Origin: JBOHDX01 sp050700835
GTDB taxonomy: Bacteria; Actinomycetota; Actinomycetes; Propionibacteriales; Nocardioidaceae
Length of the DNA: 64,000 bases
Assembly (NCBI GenBank): GCA_050700835.1
Contig: JBOHDX010000054.1
Location: 1-64,000, forward strand
Reading direction: 5' to 3'
In this document: positions 8,389 through 17,157 of the stretch, in pieces
Numbering within the stretch: position 1 is the stretch's first letter
Layout of the letters: each line of letters begins with the position of its first letter
The notes under the pieces: model-generated
The model's input: the letters and a program-made list of their open reading frames with translations, nothing else
Told to the model about the DNA's origin: nothing
Databases searched by the model: none
Translations under genes and position numbers: made by a program

Positions 8389-8751
8389 TCACTTTGCGGG
8401 GGTGGTGTCGCGCTTCTCCTTGATCTTCGCTGCCTTGCCCCGCAGGTTGCGCAGGTAGTACAGCTTTGCGCGCCGGACGTCGCCGCGAGTGGCGACTTCG
8501 ATCCTGTCGATGATCGGCGTGTGCAGCGGAAAGGTGCGCTCCACGCCGACACCGAAGCTGACCTTGCGAACGGTGAAGGTCCGGCCGATGCCCGAACCCT
8601 GCACGCGGATGCAGACGCCCTGGAACATCTGGATCCGGCTCCGGTTGCCCTCCACCACGCGGACGTGGACCTTGAGAGTGTCACCGGCGCGGAATGCGGG
8701 CACGTCATCGCGAAGCGACTCGGCGGCCAAGGCGTCGATCAGGTTGGTCAT
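8389..8751 (-). CDS. rplS: 50S ribosomal protein bL19
   Basis: Large-subunit ribosomal protein at the subunit interface. 120 aa beginning MTNLIDALAAESLRDDVPAF, with FRAGDTLKVHVRVVEG, IQMFQGVCIR and PLHTPIIDRIEV, all characteristic of bL19. The ATG at 8749-8751 follows GGAAGAG. An upstream in-frame GTG/ATG extension is not credible. A structured region upstream may act as a leader. Confidence 0.97.
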   Translation of the reverse strand: MTNLIDALAAESLRDDVPAFRAGDTLKVHVRVVEGNRSRIQMFQGVCIRVQGSGIGRTFTVRKVSFGVGVERTFPLHTPIIDRIEVATRGDVRRAKLYYLRNLRGKAAKIKEKRDTTPAK

Positions 8752-8854
8752 GGTCGTCTCTTCCTCGTCGGTGCCACAGGTCACCCACGGCATGTCGATC
8801 AGTCAGTGGGGCGTCGCACGGCGTCGGTCACAAACCAATGCGTCCACGATGCCT

Positions 8855-8937
8855 CCCCTGTGGCAGAGGATTCGCCTGCCGGCTCCAGAGGAGCGCGACG
8901 GGACGCGAGCCGCCGACGCACCAGTTTGCCACAGGGG
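8855..8937 (-). promoter_or_regulatory. Inverted repeat in the rplS leader (candidate ribosomal-protein leader RNA)
   Basis: CCCCTGTGGCA at 8855-8865 is perfectly complementary to TGCCACAGGGG at 8927-8937, enclosing 61 nt that can form an additional small stem (GCGCGACGGGACGCG). The element lies about 100 nt upstream of rplS in the 217-bp trmD-rplS gap and is in the transcribed orientation. An autoregulatory leader for bL19 is my inference. Confidence 0.5.
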
Positions 8938-8968
8938 CCGGTCCTCCCGGAAATCTGTGCCCTCCGGA

Positions 8969-9727
8969 TCAGCCCTCGGGCTCGCCCAGGACGTCTCGGT
9001 CGCGGGCATCCAGTGCTGCGCGATCGATCCGGGCCACCAGGTCGGGACGTCGCCCGCGGGTACGCCGCAAGGACTCGTCGCGGCGCCAGCGGGCGATGCG
9101 CCCGTGGTTGCCGGACAGCAGCACGTCGGGGACCTGGCGGCCTCGCCAGACCGGTGGCTTGGTGTACACGGGGTACTCCAGCAGGCCCCCGTCCTCGCCG
9201 GTGCCGTGCGACTCCTCGGCGAGCGACTGCGGGTTGCCCACAAAGCCAGGCAGCAGTCGAGTGACGGCCTCGATCAGCACCAGCGCCGCCACCTCGCCGC
9301 CGGACAGGACGTAGTCACCCAGCGACAGCTCCTCGACCGGCCCGTGCGACGCGGCTTCGTCGATGACGCGCTGGTCGATCCCTTCGTACCGCCCGCACGC
9401 GAACACGAGGCGGTCGCGGCCGGCCAGTCGCTCCGCGTGGGCCTGGGTGAACGTCCGACCCGACGGCGTCGGGATCACGAGGGTCGGCCGCGGCTCGACC
9501 CCGCCCATCACCCCATCGAGAGCCTCACCCCACGGCTCGGGCCTCATGACCATGCCCGCTCCCCCGCCGTACGGCGTGTCGTCGACGGTCCGGTGCCGGT
9601 CGTGCGCCCAGCCGCGCAGGTCGTGCACGCGGACCTCGAGCCAGCCCGCGGCACGTGCCTTGCCGGCAAGGGACAGCTCGAGCGGTGCGAGGTAGTCGGG
9701 GAAGATCGTGATCACGTCGATCCGCAC
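8969..9727 (-). CDS. trmD: tRNA (guanine37-N1)-methyltransferase
   Basis: Methylates G37 of tRNAs reading CNN codons, preventing frameshifts. 252 aa of the SPOUT trefoil-knot class. Visible motifs: RIDVITIFPDYL at the start, PYGGGAGMVMRPEP, the knot FACGRYEGIDQRV and LSLGDYVLSGGEVAAL, then LPGFVGN and LEYPVYTKP. The GTG at 9725-9727 starts 1 bp after the rimM stop; no better start exists. The C-terminal helical domain is complete. Confidence 0.96.
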   Translation of the reverse strand: MRIDVITIFPDYLAPLELSLAGKARAAGWLEVRVHDLRGWAHDRHRTVDDTPYGGGAGMVMRPEPWGEALDGVMGGVEPRPTLVIPTPSGRTFTQAHAERLAGRDRLVFACGRYEGIDQRVIDEAASHGPVEELSLGDYVLSGGEVAALVLIEAVTRLLPGFVGNPQSLAEESHGTGEDGGLLEYPVYTKPPVWRGRQVPDVLLSGNHGRIARWRRDESLRRTRGRRPDLVARIDRAALDARDRDVLGEPEG

Positions 9728-9728
9728 G

Positions 9729-10253
9729 TCACGACTCCTCGGGATCCAGCAGCCCTGGCACGTCCGCCACGAGGATCCGGCCACGGTCAAGATCGATCTC
9801 CGGCACCAGCGCGGACACGAACGGCACCAGAATCTCGCCCCTGTCGGTGTGCACCGCAAGCAGGTCCTGCGACGGCATGTGCAGCACTTCGGCCACCGTG
9901 CCGATCGGCTGCCCCGGTTCAGAGCCAACGGGGTGCACGGCCAGGCCCACCAGTTGGCGGTCGTAGAACTCCTCCGGGTCGTCCGGGCGAGCATCGTCTG
10001 GCAGGTCGATGTGCAGGTCCGCGCCCCGCAGCGTCTCGGCCGCCGTCCGATCGGGCACCTGCTCGAACGCCAGCAGCAGCCGTTCACCGCTGCGGCGTAC
10101 CGACCTGATGGTCAGTGACGCGCGGCTGCTCGGCTCGGGGCGCAGCACGGCACCGATGGTGAACCGCTTGTCGGGCTCGTCGGTGCGTACCTCGACGCTC
10201 ACCTCACCGCGGATGCCGTGAGCCCGGCCGACCCGGCCGACGACGACGTCCAT
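9729..10253 (-). CDS. rimM: Ribosome maturation factor RimM
   Basis: Assists maturation of the 30S head domain by binding uS19. 174 aa. The N-terminal half has the signature VVVGRVGRAHGIRGEVSVEV; the C-terminal PRC-barrel follows from EEFYDRQLVGLAVH through ILVPFVSALVPEIDLD. It is the standard partner between khpA and trmD in the rpsP operon. Confidence 0.96.
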   Translation of the reverse strand: MDVVVGRVGRAHGIRGEVSVEVRTDEPDKRFTIGAVLRPEPSSRASLTIRSVRRSGERLLLAFEQVPDRTAAETLRGADLHIDLPDDARPDDPEEFYDRQLVGLAVHPVGSEPGQPIGTVAEVLHMPSQDLLAVHTDRGEILVPFVSALVPEIDLDRGRILVADVPGLLDPEES

Positions 10254-10266
10254 GGGCGACCGACGC

Positions 10267-10509
10267 CTAGCGGCGCCGGTCCACGTCCACGAAGTCGATC
10301 CGCGCGCCCGCCCGTCCGGCGATCGCGCCGGCGACCGTGCGGATCGCAGTCGCGGTACGCCCGGCGCGGCCGATCACCTTGCCCAGGTCGTCCGGGTTGA
10401 CGCGGACCTCGAACAGCCGGCCCCGGCGCAGGTCCTTGGTCCGCACCGCCACGTCGTCGGGGTTGTCGACGATGCCGCGGACGAGGTGCTCGATGACTTC
10501 GGCGACCAC
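10267..10509 (-). CDS. khpA: KH-domain RNA-binding protein KhpA
   Basis: Single KH-domain RNA-binding protein of 80 aa. The GXXG loop is seen in DLGKVIGRAGRTATAIR, followed by the expected IDFVDVD strand. Its place between rpsP and rimM is conserved in Gram-positive bacteria. KhpA homologues in other species pair with KhpB and affect cell elongation or mRNA stability; no KhpB gene is in this window. Confidence 0.94.
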   Translation of the reverse strand: MVAEVIEHLVRGIVDNPDDVAVRTKDLRRGRLFEVRVNPDDLGKVIGRAGRTATAIRTVAGAIAGRAGARIDFVDVDRRR

Positions 10510-10515
10510 CGGAGG

Positions 10516-10995
10516 TCAGGCCTTCTCGGGCTCGCCGGAAGGTGCCTCGGCCTTGGGCTCCTCGACCTTCGGCTCCTCGACCTTCGGCTCCTCGACCTTC
10601 GGCTCGGCCTTCTTGCGGCTGGTCTTGGCGGTCACGGCCCCGGTCTTGGGCTCGGCCCCGGCGTCCTTGAGCGCCTCGTTGAAGAGGTCGGTCTTGTCGC
10701 GCTTGGGCTCCGCGACCTTCAGCGGCTCGGGCGCCGGAAGGCCCTTGAACTTCTGCCAGTCGCCGGTCAGCTTCAACAGCACCATCACGGGCTCGCTGGG
10801 CTGCGCCCCCACGCCGAGCCAGTACTGGGCTCGCTCGGAGTTGACGTCGACAAGCGACGGCTCGAGCTTGGGGTGGTACTTGCCGATCTCCTCGATCACG
10901 CGCCCGTCGCGCTTGGTGCGCGAGTCGGCGACGACGATCCGGTAGTAGGGCTGGCGGATCTTGCCCATCCGCTTGAGGCGAATCTTGACGGCCAC
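10516..10995 (-). CDS. rpsP: 30S ribosomal protein bS16 with repetitive C-terminal tail
   Basis: Small-subunit protein needed for 30S assembly. The first 85 or so residues are normal bS16 (AVKIRLKRMGKIRQPYYRIV, ERAQYWLGVGAQPSEPV). The 159-aa length is well above the usual 80-115: the tail is Lys/Glu/Pro-rich and contains three perfect EPKVE repeats encoded by a 15-bp tandem repeat. Acidic/basic tails on bS16 are known in actinobacteria. Start is GTG at 10993-10995. First gene of the rpsP-khpA-rimM-trmD run. Confidence 0.96.
   Translation of the reverse strand: MAVKIRLKRMGKIRQPYYRIVVADSRTKRDGRVIEEIGKYHPKLEPSLVDVNSERAQYWLGVGAQPSEPVMVLLKLTGDWQKFKGLPAPEPLKVAEPKRDKTDLFNEALKDAGAEPKTGAVTAKTSRKKAEPKVEEPKVEEPKVEEPKAEAPSGEPEKA
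10556..10600 (-). repeat. 15-bp perfect tandem repeat, 3 copies, in rpsP
   Basis: GGCTCCTCGACCTTC is repeated three times without change and followed by a degenerate GGCTCGGCC unit. It encodes the EPKVE repeats of the bS16 tail, so copy-number change would keep the frame. Confidence 0.9.
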
Positions 10996-11204
10996 GAGTG
11001 TGGTGTCTCCCTAGGTACGTGGTGGTGGGCCGACGGTCTCGCGTGGGGGTGCGGATCGCGCTGCCCGGTGGATCCGAGACGTTCCCGACTGAGAGGGTCC
11101 GAGTGCATCCGGATTCGACCGGTCATTCTGCCAGACGATGCACCGCCACTCCCAATCGAGCCCGGCCCCTGCCGTGCAGGCATTCAGAACGCTGGGCCGA
11201 TGAG

Positions 11205-12308
11205 TCAGGCGACGATGCGGCCGCGGAGCACGATCCGCCGGGGTGCCTTGAGCACCGACAGGTCGGCCAGCGGGTCCCCGTCGTACAGCACGAAGTCGGC
11301 GCGTGCCCCCGCGTGCAGCGTGGGCTCGAAACCCAGCCACGCGCGAGCCCGCCACGACGCCGCGCCCAACGCCTCGAACGTCGAGAGCCCGTAGGTCGCG
11401 AGCTCCGCGACCTCGTCCGCGATGAGGCCATGCGGCAGCACACCGCCGGCGTCGGTGCCGGCATAGATCGCGACGCCTGCCTCGTGGGCGGCGCCGATCG
11501 TCTCGCGGCGGCGCGCGTGCAGCTCGCGCATCCGCGCCGCGTACGCGGGGTAGCGAGCCTCGCCCGCCTGCGCGTAGGTCGGGAAGTTGTCGAGCTGTTT
11601 GGCGGTCGGCACCAGGGCAGTGCCGCGCGCGACCATCGCGTCGACAAGCTCCGGTGTGAGCCCGGTGCCGTGCTCGATGCAGTCGATGCCCGCATCGATC
11701 AGGTCCGGCAAGGCGTCGGGGCCGAACACGTGGGCAGTCACCTTGGCGCCGCCGGCATGTGCGGTATCGATCGCTGCGCGTATGGCGTCGGCCGGCCAAC
11801 ACGGGGCCAGATCCCCCGTGTCGCGCAGGATCCAGTCGCCGACGATCTTGACCCACCCGTCACCGCGCGCAGCCTCCTGGGCGACGTACGCGGGCAGCTC
11901 GGCTGGTTCGATCTCGTGCGCGTAGTTGCGGATGTAGCGCTTGGACCGGGCGATGTGCCGACCTGCACGGACGATCTGGGGCAGGTCGTCGCGCTCGTCG
12001 ATCCAGCGCGTGTCCGCCGCGACGCCGCAGTCGCGCAGCAGCAACGCCCCACCGTCTCGATCCGCGGTCGCCTGCTGCTCCTGCGTCGCCTCGTCGACGC
12101 CGCCGTTCTCGTCGAGGCCCACATGGCAGTGCGCATCCACCAGCCCCGGCACGATCCAGCCCTCTCCGAGGTCCGTGACCGCACCAACGGGACCGTCGAC
12201 CATCCGCCCGTCGACGACGTACAGGTCGCGGTGCTCGCCCTCGGGCAAGACGACCCCTCGTACGTGCAGCGCGCCGCTCGACTCCCTTGCCTGGTCTGCG
12301 TCGGTCAT
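11205..12308 (-). CDS. Amidohydrolase family protein
   Basis: Metal-dependent hydrolase of 367 aa in the imidazolonepropionase/prolidase-like amidohydrolase group. The metal site is complete: DAHCHVG after an N-terminal beta-sandwich strand, a lysine in DGWVKIVGDW, His in KVTAHVFG, His in CIEHGTG, and Asp in YAGTDAGG. The C-terminal LYDGDPLADLSVL is the usual closing strand. Substrate is unknown. A TAGCGT hexamer 7 nt before the ATG suggests leaderless transcription. A homologue sits near ffh in mycobacteria. Confidence 0.88.
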   Translation of the reverse strand: MTDADQARESSGALHVRGVVLPEGEHRDLYVVDGRMVDGPVGAVTDLGEGWIVPGLVDAHCHVGLDENGGVDEATQEQQATADRDGGALLLRDCGVAADTRWIDERDDLPQIVRAGRHIARSKRYIRNYAHEIEPAELPAYVAQEAARGDGWVKIVGDWILRDTGDLAPCWPADAIRAAIDTAHAGGAKVTAHVFGPDALPDLIDAGIDCIEHGTGLTPELVDAMVARGTALVPTAKQLDNFPTYAQAGEARYPAYAARMRELHARRRETIGAAHEAGVAIYAGTDAGGVLPHGLIADEVAELATYGLSTFEALGAASWRARAWLGFEPTLHAGARADFVLYDGDPLADLSVLKAPRRIVLRGRIVA

Positions 12309-12315
12309 GGTCGTG

Positions 12316-12321
12316 ACGCTA
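12316..12321 (-). promoter_or_regulatory. Candidate -10 element of the amidohydrolase gene (leaderless)
   Basis: TAGCGT on the minus strand, 7 nt from the ATG. The spacing fits a leaderless mRNA in actinobacteria. No clear -35. Confidence 0.4.
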
Positions 12322-12337
12322 TCTCGAGGCGGAGACG

Positions 12338-12343
12338 TAGCCT
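12338..12343 (+). promoter_or_regulatory. Candidate -10 element of the glycosyltransferase gene (leaderless)
   Basis: TAGCCT, 6 nt before the GTG at 12350, with a weak TGACGC about 18 bp upstream. It overlaps the divergent amidohydrolase promoter region. Confidence 0.4.
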
Positions 12344-12349
12344 TTGCGA

Positions 12350-13834
12350 GTGAGCGTCACGCGCCGGTGGGGCCGGTCCCCCGGCCGGGCCACCGGCCGG
12401 ATCGCGGTCCTGGTCATCGCGACGTCGGTGGGCCTCACCGGCCTCGTGGCGCTGGTCGGCACCTCGGTGGCCGAGGCAGCGCTCGGACGCGACCCGGACC
12501 TGCCGTTCACACTCTCCGACGCATTGGGTGGGCAGGCGGCGCCGTGGTGGGTGGTCGGAACCATGCTGACCGCGGATCTCCTTGGCGGCGTCGGGTTGCT
12601 CGTCGCGCTGCGTGCGCTGCGCGCCGGGTGGCGCCCAGACGCACGCCGGTTGCTCGGGCTGTCCGGAGTCGTCGTCGCGGCCCTCGTCAGCCTGCCCCCG
12701 GTCGGCTCGGCCGACCAGCTCAGCTATGCGGCGTACGGGCGGATCGCGGCCAGCGGCGCCAACCCCTACACCGTGGCTCCCGACGTGTGGCGGCACGGCC
12801 TGGATCCGGTGGCCGGCGCGGTGGCACCCCCTTGGCAGTCCACGCCGTCGGTGTACGGCCCGGTGGCGACCGCGGAGCAGACCCTCGCGTCCCTGATCGG
12901 CGGCAGCTCGCTCGCGTTGACCGTGCTGTGCCTGAGCGTGCTCAACGGCGCTGCGTTCTGGCTGACCGGTTGGCTGCTGGTCCGATTGAGCGGCCACGAC
13001 CCCGAGCGCCGCGCCAGGGCCGCTCTGCTCTGGGGGCTGAACCCGTTGCTGCTCGGACTGGTCGTGTGCGGAGCGCACGTGGACGCGCTAGCCGTCGCGT
13101 GGGGGGTGGCCGGTCTGTTCGCGCTGCGCCGTTCCCCACTCGCGGCCGGCGCACTGCTCGGGCTCGGAGTGAGCACCAAGGCGTCGATGGTGCTGTTCCT
13201 GGTGGCCGCCGCGTGGCCGCTGCGACACCGATGGCGCGATCTGCTGCTTCTGGTCGGCGCGGCCGCAGCGACGACCGTGGCGGTGTACCTCCCCTGGGGC
13301 CCTGGCGCTCTGAACGAGCTTCGCGGAGCCGCCGCCAGGGTGTCGACGGCGGTGCCCTGGAGGCCGGTGGGACATCTGCTCACGCAGGCGCTCGGGCCGG
13401 TTTCCGGCAGCTGGGTGCTCAGGATCGTCGTGCTGGCGGCATCGGCTCTGGTGCTGGTCGCCGCCGCGAGTCTCCTGCCACGCATCTCGGCTCCGCACCA
13501 CGGTCCGCCGTGGGCGTCGGCCTGGCGCTGCGCGGCCCTGCTCGTCACGGCGTGGGTGCTGGCCGGGACCTATGTGCTCCCGTGGTACTACGCGGCGCTG
13601 TGGGCTCCGCTGGCGACGGTGGCGGCCTCCCGGCTCGACGGGTTCGCGGTAGCCGCGACGGTGCTGATGGCCTGGGCGTACGTCCCTGGGCTGGTGGCGA
13701 TTCCGGACGCCGTCGCCGACCCGACCCTGGACTGGCGTACCGGCGTAGCGCCCTGGCTCAGCACCTGCCTGCTTGTCGCCTTCGTGGGCTGGGGTCTGGC
13801 CGCCCGTCGGCGTGCCACGAGCCTGCCCACCTGA
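12350..13834 (+). CDS. Polytopic membrane glycosyltransferase (GT-C; MptB-like mannosyltransferase family)
   Basis: 494-aa integral membrane protein with about a dozen hydrophobic helices, resembling the alpha-1,6-mannosyltransferase MptB/DUF2029 group that uses polyprenol-phosphate mannose outside the membrane. Supporting stretches: GSADQLSYAAYGRIAASGAN with the loop acidic residue and NPYTVAP, then WGLNPLLLGLVVCGAHVDAL and GLGVSTKASMVLFL. The GTG at 12350 is preferred because of the nearby -10; a TTG at 12344 with GGAG 9 nt upstream is an alternative. It is convergent with ffh. A lipoglycan or arabinomannan role is inference only. Confidence 0.75.
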   Translation: MSVTRRWGRSPGRATGRIAVLVIATSVGLTGLVALVGTSVAEAALGRDPDLPFTLSDALGGQAAPWWVVGTMLTADLLGGVGLLVALRALRAGWRPDARRLLGLSGVVVAALVSLPPVGSADQLSYAAYGRIAASGANPYTVAPDVWRHGLDPVAGAVAPPWQSTPSVYGPVATAEQTLASLIGGSSLALTVLCLSVLNGAAFWLTGWLLVRLSGHDPERRARAALLWGLNPLLLGLVVCGAHVDALAVAWGVAGLFALRRSPLAAGALLGLGVSTKASMVLFLVAAAWPLRHRWRDLLLLVGAAAATTVAVYLPWGPGALNELRGAAARVSTAVPWRPVGHLLTQALGPVSGSWVLRIVVLAASALVLVAAASLLPRISAPHHGPPWASAWRCAALLVTAWVLAGTYVLPWYYAALWAPLATVAASRLDGFAVAATVLMAWAYVPGLVAIPDAVADPTLDWRTGVAPWLSTCLLVAFVGWGLAARRRATSLPT

Positions 13835-13847
13835 GCCGAGACACGAC

Positions 13848-15401
13848 TCAGAGAAGGTCCCGTAGCTCCTTCGGCAGCTCGAAGTCGGGGTCCGCCGGAC
13901 CTGGGGCGGCCTTGCCCAGCGGGTTGCCGAACGGCGAAGCACCGTTGCCGACCGGCCGCTCGGCCGCGGACCTCTCCTCCGCGGCGCGCTTGGCCGGATT
14001 GCCCGAACCGCGCTTGCCCTTTCCCTTCTTGGGGGCTTGGCGAGCCTTGGCGCGCTTGCCCAGCCCGGGCATCCCGGGCATGCCTGGCAGACCGCCACCG
14101 TTGGCCAGCTGGGTCATCATCTTGCGGGCCTCGAAGAACCGGTCGACGATGCCGTTGACGTCGCTGACCTGGGTTCCCGAGCCGGTGGCGATGCGCGCTC
14201 GGCGCGAACCATCGAGGATCTTGGGGTCGGCGCGCTCAGCGGGGGTCATCGACAAGATGATCGCCTGGATCCGGTCGATCTCCTTCTCGTCGATGTTGGC
14301 GATCTGGTCCTTGTACTGCCCCATCCCGGGGAGCATGCCGAACAACTTCGACATCGAGCCCATCTTGCGTACGGCCTGCATCTGGGACAGGAAGTCGTCG
14401 AGGGTGAAGGCGCCGCCGGTCCCCTGCAGCTTGGCCGCCGTCCGCGCCGCCTCGTCGGCGTCGAAGGCCTTCTCGGCCTGCTCTATCAGCGTCAACATGT
14501 CGCCCATGCCGAGGATGCGGGACGCCATCCTGTCCGGGTGGAACACGTCGAAGTCGGTGAGCTTCTCACCGTTGGACGCGAACATCACCTGACGACCGGT
14601 CACCTGCGCGACGGACAGCGCGGCGCCACCGCGGGCATCGCCGTCGAGCTTGGAGAGCACGACCCCGTCGAAGCCGACGCCGTCTAGGAAGGCCTGCGCG
14701 GTGGTGACGGCGTCCTGGCCGACCATGGCGTCGACGACGAACAAGATCTCGTCGGGTGCCACGGCGTCGCGGATGTCGGCGGCCTGCTGCATCAGCTCGG
14801 TGTCGATGCCCAGCCGTCCCGCGGTGTCGATCACCACGACGTCGTGGAGGGTACGCCTGGACTCGTCGATCGCCGCCCGCGCCACCGCGACCGGGTCGCC
14901 GACCCCGTTGCCGGGCTCCGGGGCGAAGACCGTGGCCCCGGCCTGGCCGCCGACGATCTGCAGCTGGGTCACCGCGTTGGGGCGCTGGAGGTCGGCCGCC
15001 ACGAGCATCGGCGAGCGACCCTGCTCCTTCAACCAGCGGCCGAGCTTGCCGGCCAACGTCGTCTTGCCCGAGCCCTGCAGGCCGGCCAGCATGATCACGG
15101 TCGGCGCCTTCTTGGCAAAGCGCAGCCGGCGGGTCTGGCCGCCGAGGATCTCGACGAGCTCGTCGTTGACGATCTTGATGACCTGCTGGGCCGGGTTGAG
15201 CGCGCCGCTCACATCGGCGCCGGCGGCGCGCTCCTTGACCTTGGCGATGAACTCACGGACCACGGGCAGGGCGACGTCCGCCTCGAGGAGGGCGATCCGG
15301 ATCTCTCGCGCGGTGGCGTCGATGTCGGACGGCGAGAGCTTGCCCTTGCCTCGGAGGTTCTTGAACGTCGCCGCAAGCCGGTCCTGCAAGGTGTCGAACA
15401 C
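13848..15401 (-). CDS. ffh: Signal recognition particle protein Ffh (SRP54)
   Basis: GTPase of the SRP that targets nascent membrane proteins to FtsY. 517 aa. N domain (residues 1-90), G domain with GLQGSGKTTLAGKL, ADLQRPNAV, DTAGRLGID and KLDGDARGGAAL, then the methionine-rich M domain with KMGSMSKLFGMLPGM and SGTQVSDVNGIVDRFFEARKMM that binds 4.5S RNA. The last 70 residues are a Lys/Gly-rich tail. Start is GTG. It lies 55 bp downstream of glnD. The SRP RNA gene is not in the window. Confidence 0.97.
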   Translation of the reverse strand: MFDTLQDRLAATFKNLRGKGKLSPSDIDATAREIRIALLEADVALPVVREFIAKVKERAAGADVSGALNPAQQVIKIVNDELVEILGGQTRRLRFAKKAPTVIMLAGLQGSGKTTLAGKLGRWLKEQGRSPMLVAADLQRPNAVTQLQIVGGQAGATVFAPEPGNGVGDPVAVARAAIDESRRTLHDVVVIDTAGRLGIDTELMQQAADIRDAVAPDEILFVVDAMVGQDAVTTAQAFLDGVGFDGVVLSKLDGDARGGAALSVAQVTGRQVMFASNGEKLTDFDVFHPDRMASRILGMGDMLTLIEQAEKAFDADEAARTAAKLQGTGGAFTLDDFLSQMQAVRKMGSMSKLFGMLPGMGQYKDQIANIDEKEIDRIQAIILSMTPAERADPKILDGSRRARIATGSGTQVSDVNGIVDRFFEARKMMTQLANGGGLPGMPGMPGLGKRAKARQAPKKGKGKRGSGNPAKRAAEERSAAERPVGNGASPFGNPLGKAAPGPADPDFELPKELRDLL

Positions 15402-15456
15402 TGGATCGGGTCCTCAGGGAGTCATCGTCGGAGTCGTCGCTCATGCGCCGGATGTC

Positions 15457-17157
15457 TCAGCCTATCCGCCGGTCGGGTGGTCCAGCGCAGCCCGCCAGGG
15501 CCGTCCGGCTCAGATCCACCAGCCGGCGCACCAGGGTCCGCCGCCACGGCGTCCATGCCGCAGGGGCCGCCGCCAGCGCGTCGGCCTGCGTCAACGCGGC
15601 CAGCAGATCGAGCTGGTCCCGGTCGGTCACCCGCTCGACGATCGTCGCCACGCAGGAAGGGTCGGTGAGATCGCACCGCGTCGCCACCGTTGGCAGCAGG
15701 AGGTGATGGCGTACCAGCGCCTCGACCCGCACCGCATCCGCGTCGACGAAACCCCACCGTCGCGCGACCTGCAGCGCGATCGCGGCACCTGTGTGGCAGT
15801 GATCCCACCCGTCATTGTCCGGATGTCCCTTGCCGATGTCATGCAGCAGCCCCGCGACGACCAGGAGGTCCGGCCGGTCAACGTCGCCCAGCAACGCGGA
15901 GGCCTCGACACAGGTTTCGATGCTGTGCCGGTCGATGGTGAATCGGTGCAGCACCGCCGAGGACGACCGGAGCCGGATCTGCGACCACTCCGGCAGCCAC
16001 CGATCCACGATGCCCACCTGGTCCAGCTGCTCCCATACCGGCCGCAGACCCGGCCCGGCGGCCAGCAGCCGCACCAACCAGCGGCGTACCTCGTCCGGCC
16101 ACGGCTCGGGGGTTGGTGCGGCGACCCTGGCCAGCCGGGACACGGTTGCCGGAGCGACCACCAGAGCGTGCTCGGCGGCCGTCGCGGCCGCCCGCAGGGG
16201 CAGGCACGGATCGACGGCGGGGTCTGCCCGACCGGTGAGGACGACCTCGCCTCCGACCCGGGCGACACCCGGGCCGAGCGGCACGAGGGCGGGCCGTCGG
16301 GTGCGCGGTCTCCCCAGCCTCCGGACGACTCTCGGCCCGTCGAGCACCTGGTCGACCCGCCGCCACGTCAGGTCGAGGAGGTGCGCGACCCGGCGCCCGT
16401 GGTCGCGCACCCAAAGGTCGAGCTGCTGCGCGCCCATCCCCAGCTGAGCCGCCACATCGGGCACCAGCTCGGCGGCGAGCCGGTCGGTGCGGCGCCCGGT
16501 GACCTGGTGCAGCACGTCCCGAACGTCCAGCAAGGCACTGCGGTACGCCTCGGCCTCCGCGTGGGGGACGTCGACCAGCCAGGTGGCGACGAGTGCCCGC
16601 AGGACCGTACCGTCGCGGAGCCCACCGGACGACTCCTTGAGGTCGGGCACAGCTGCATGGGCGACCGCGCCGGAGCGCGCATGGCGTACCACGCAGGAGC
16701 TGCGCAGCGCAGGCAACCGTGTGCGGGTGTCGGCGCGCCACCGGGTGAGCACGGTCGAGCGGACCCCCAGCGTCAGGGAGCGATCGCCCGCGAGGTGGCG
16801 CGCATCGAGCATGCCTGTGGCGGAGCGCAGGTCGTCGGCGGCCGCCTTGCACATCTGGCCGGTGTCGCGTACTGCATGGTCGAGGGTCACCCCTTCGTCC
16901 CACAGGGGATACCAGCAGGCGTCCGCAACCTCTGCCACGCGGGAGGCGGAGACTCCCGGGTCGTGCAGAAGGACCACGTCCACATCGGACCTCGGAGACA
17001 GCTCGCGACGGCCGTAGCCACCGACACCCACGAGGGCGAGCCCGTCGGCCTCGCCAGCGGTGGCGGCGTCGAACAACCCCCGCAGCCGATGGTCCATCGC
17101 GTCGGCGCGGGCAGACCTGTCCCGAGCGAGGTCGCTCACGCGGTCAGCCCGGGTCAC
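15457..17157 (-). CDS. glnD: PII nucleotidyltransferase GlnD, ACT-less form
   Basis: Modifies PII in response to nitrogen status; in actinobacteria the modification is adenylylation. The nucleotidyltransferase motif GVGGYGRRELSPRSDVDVV is at about residues 44-62, the GlnD helical region follows, and the HD phosphohydrolase motif AGLLHDIGKGHPDNDG lies near 440. The protein ends at 566 aa, just after the post-HD helices (WTPWRRTLVRRLVDLSRTA). The two C-terminal ACT domains of ordinary GlnD are missing, and only 55 bp separate its stop from ffh. The GTG overlaps the glnB stop by two bases (GTGA). Confidence 0.88.
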   Translation of the reverse strand: MTRADRVSDLARDRSARADAMDHRLRGLFDAATAGEADGLALVGVGGYGRRELSPRSDVDVVLLHDPGVSASRVAEVADACWYPLWDEGVTLDHAVRDTGQMCKAAADDLRSATGMLDARHLAGDRSLTLGVRSTVLTRWRADTRTRLPALRSSCVVRHARSGAVAHAAVPDLKESSGGLRDGTVLRALVATWLVDVPHAEAEAYRSALLDVRDVLHQVTGRRTDRLAAELVPDVAAQLGMGAQQLDLWVRDHGRRVAHLLDLTWRRVDQVLDGPRVVRRLGRPRTRRPALVPLGPGVARVGGEVVLTGRADPAVDPCLPLRAAATAAEHALVVAPATVSRLARVAAPTPEPWPDEVRRWLVRLLAAGPGLRPVWEQLDQVGIVDRWLPEWSQIRLRSSSAVLHRFTIDRHSIETCVEASALLGDVDRPDLLVVAGLLHDIGKGHPDNDGWDHCHTGAAIALQVARRWGFVDADAVRVEALVRHHLLLPTVATRCDLTDPSCVATIVERVTDRDQLDLLAALTQADALAAAPAAWTPWRRTLVRRLVDLSRTALAGCAGPPDRRIG

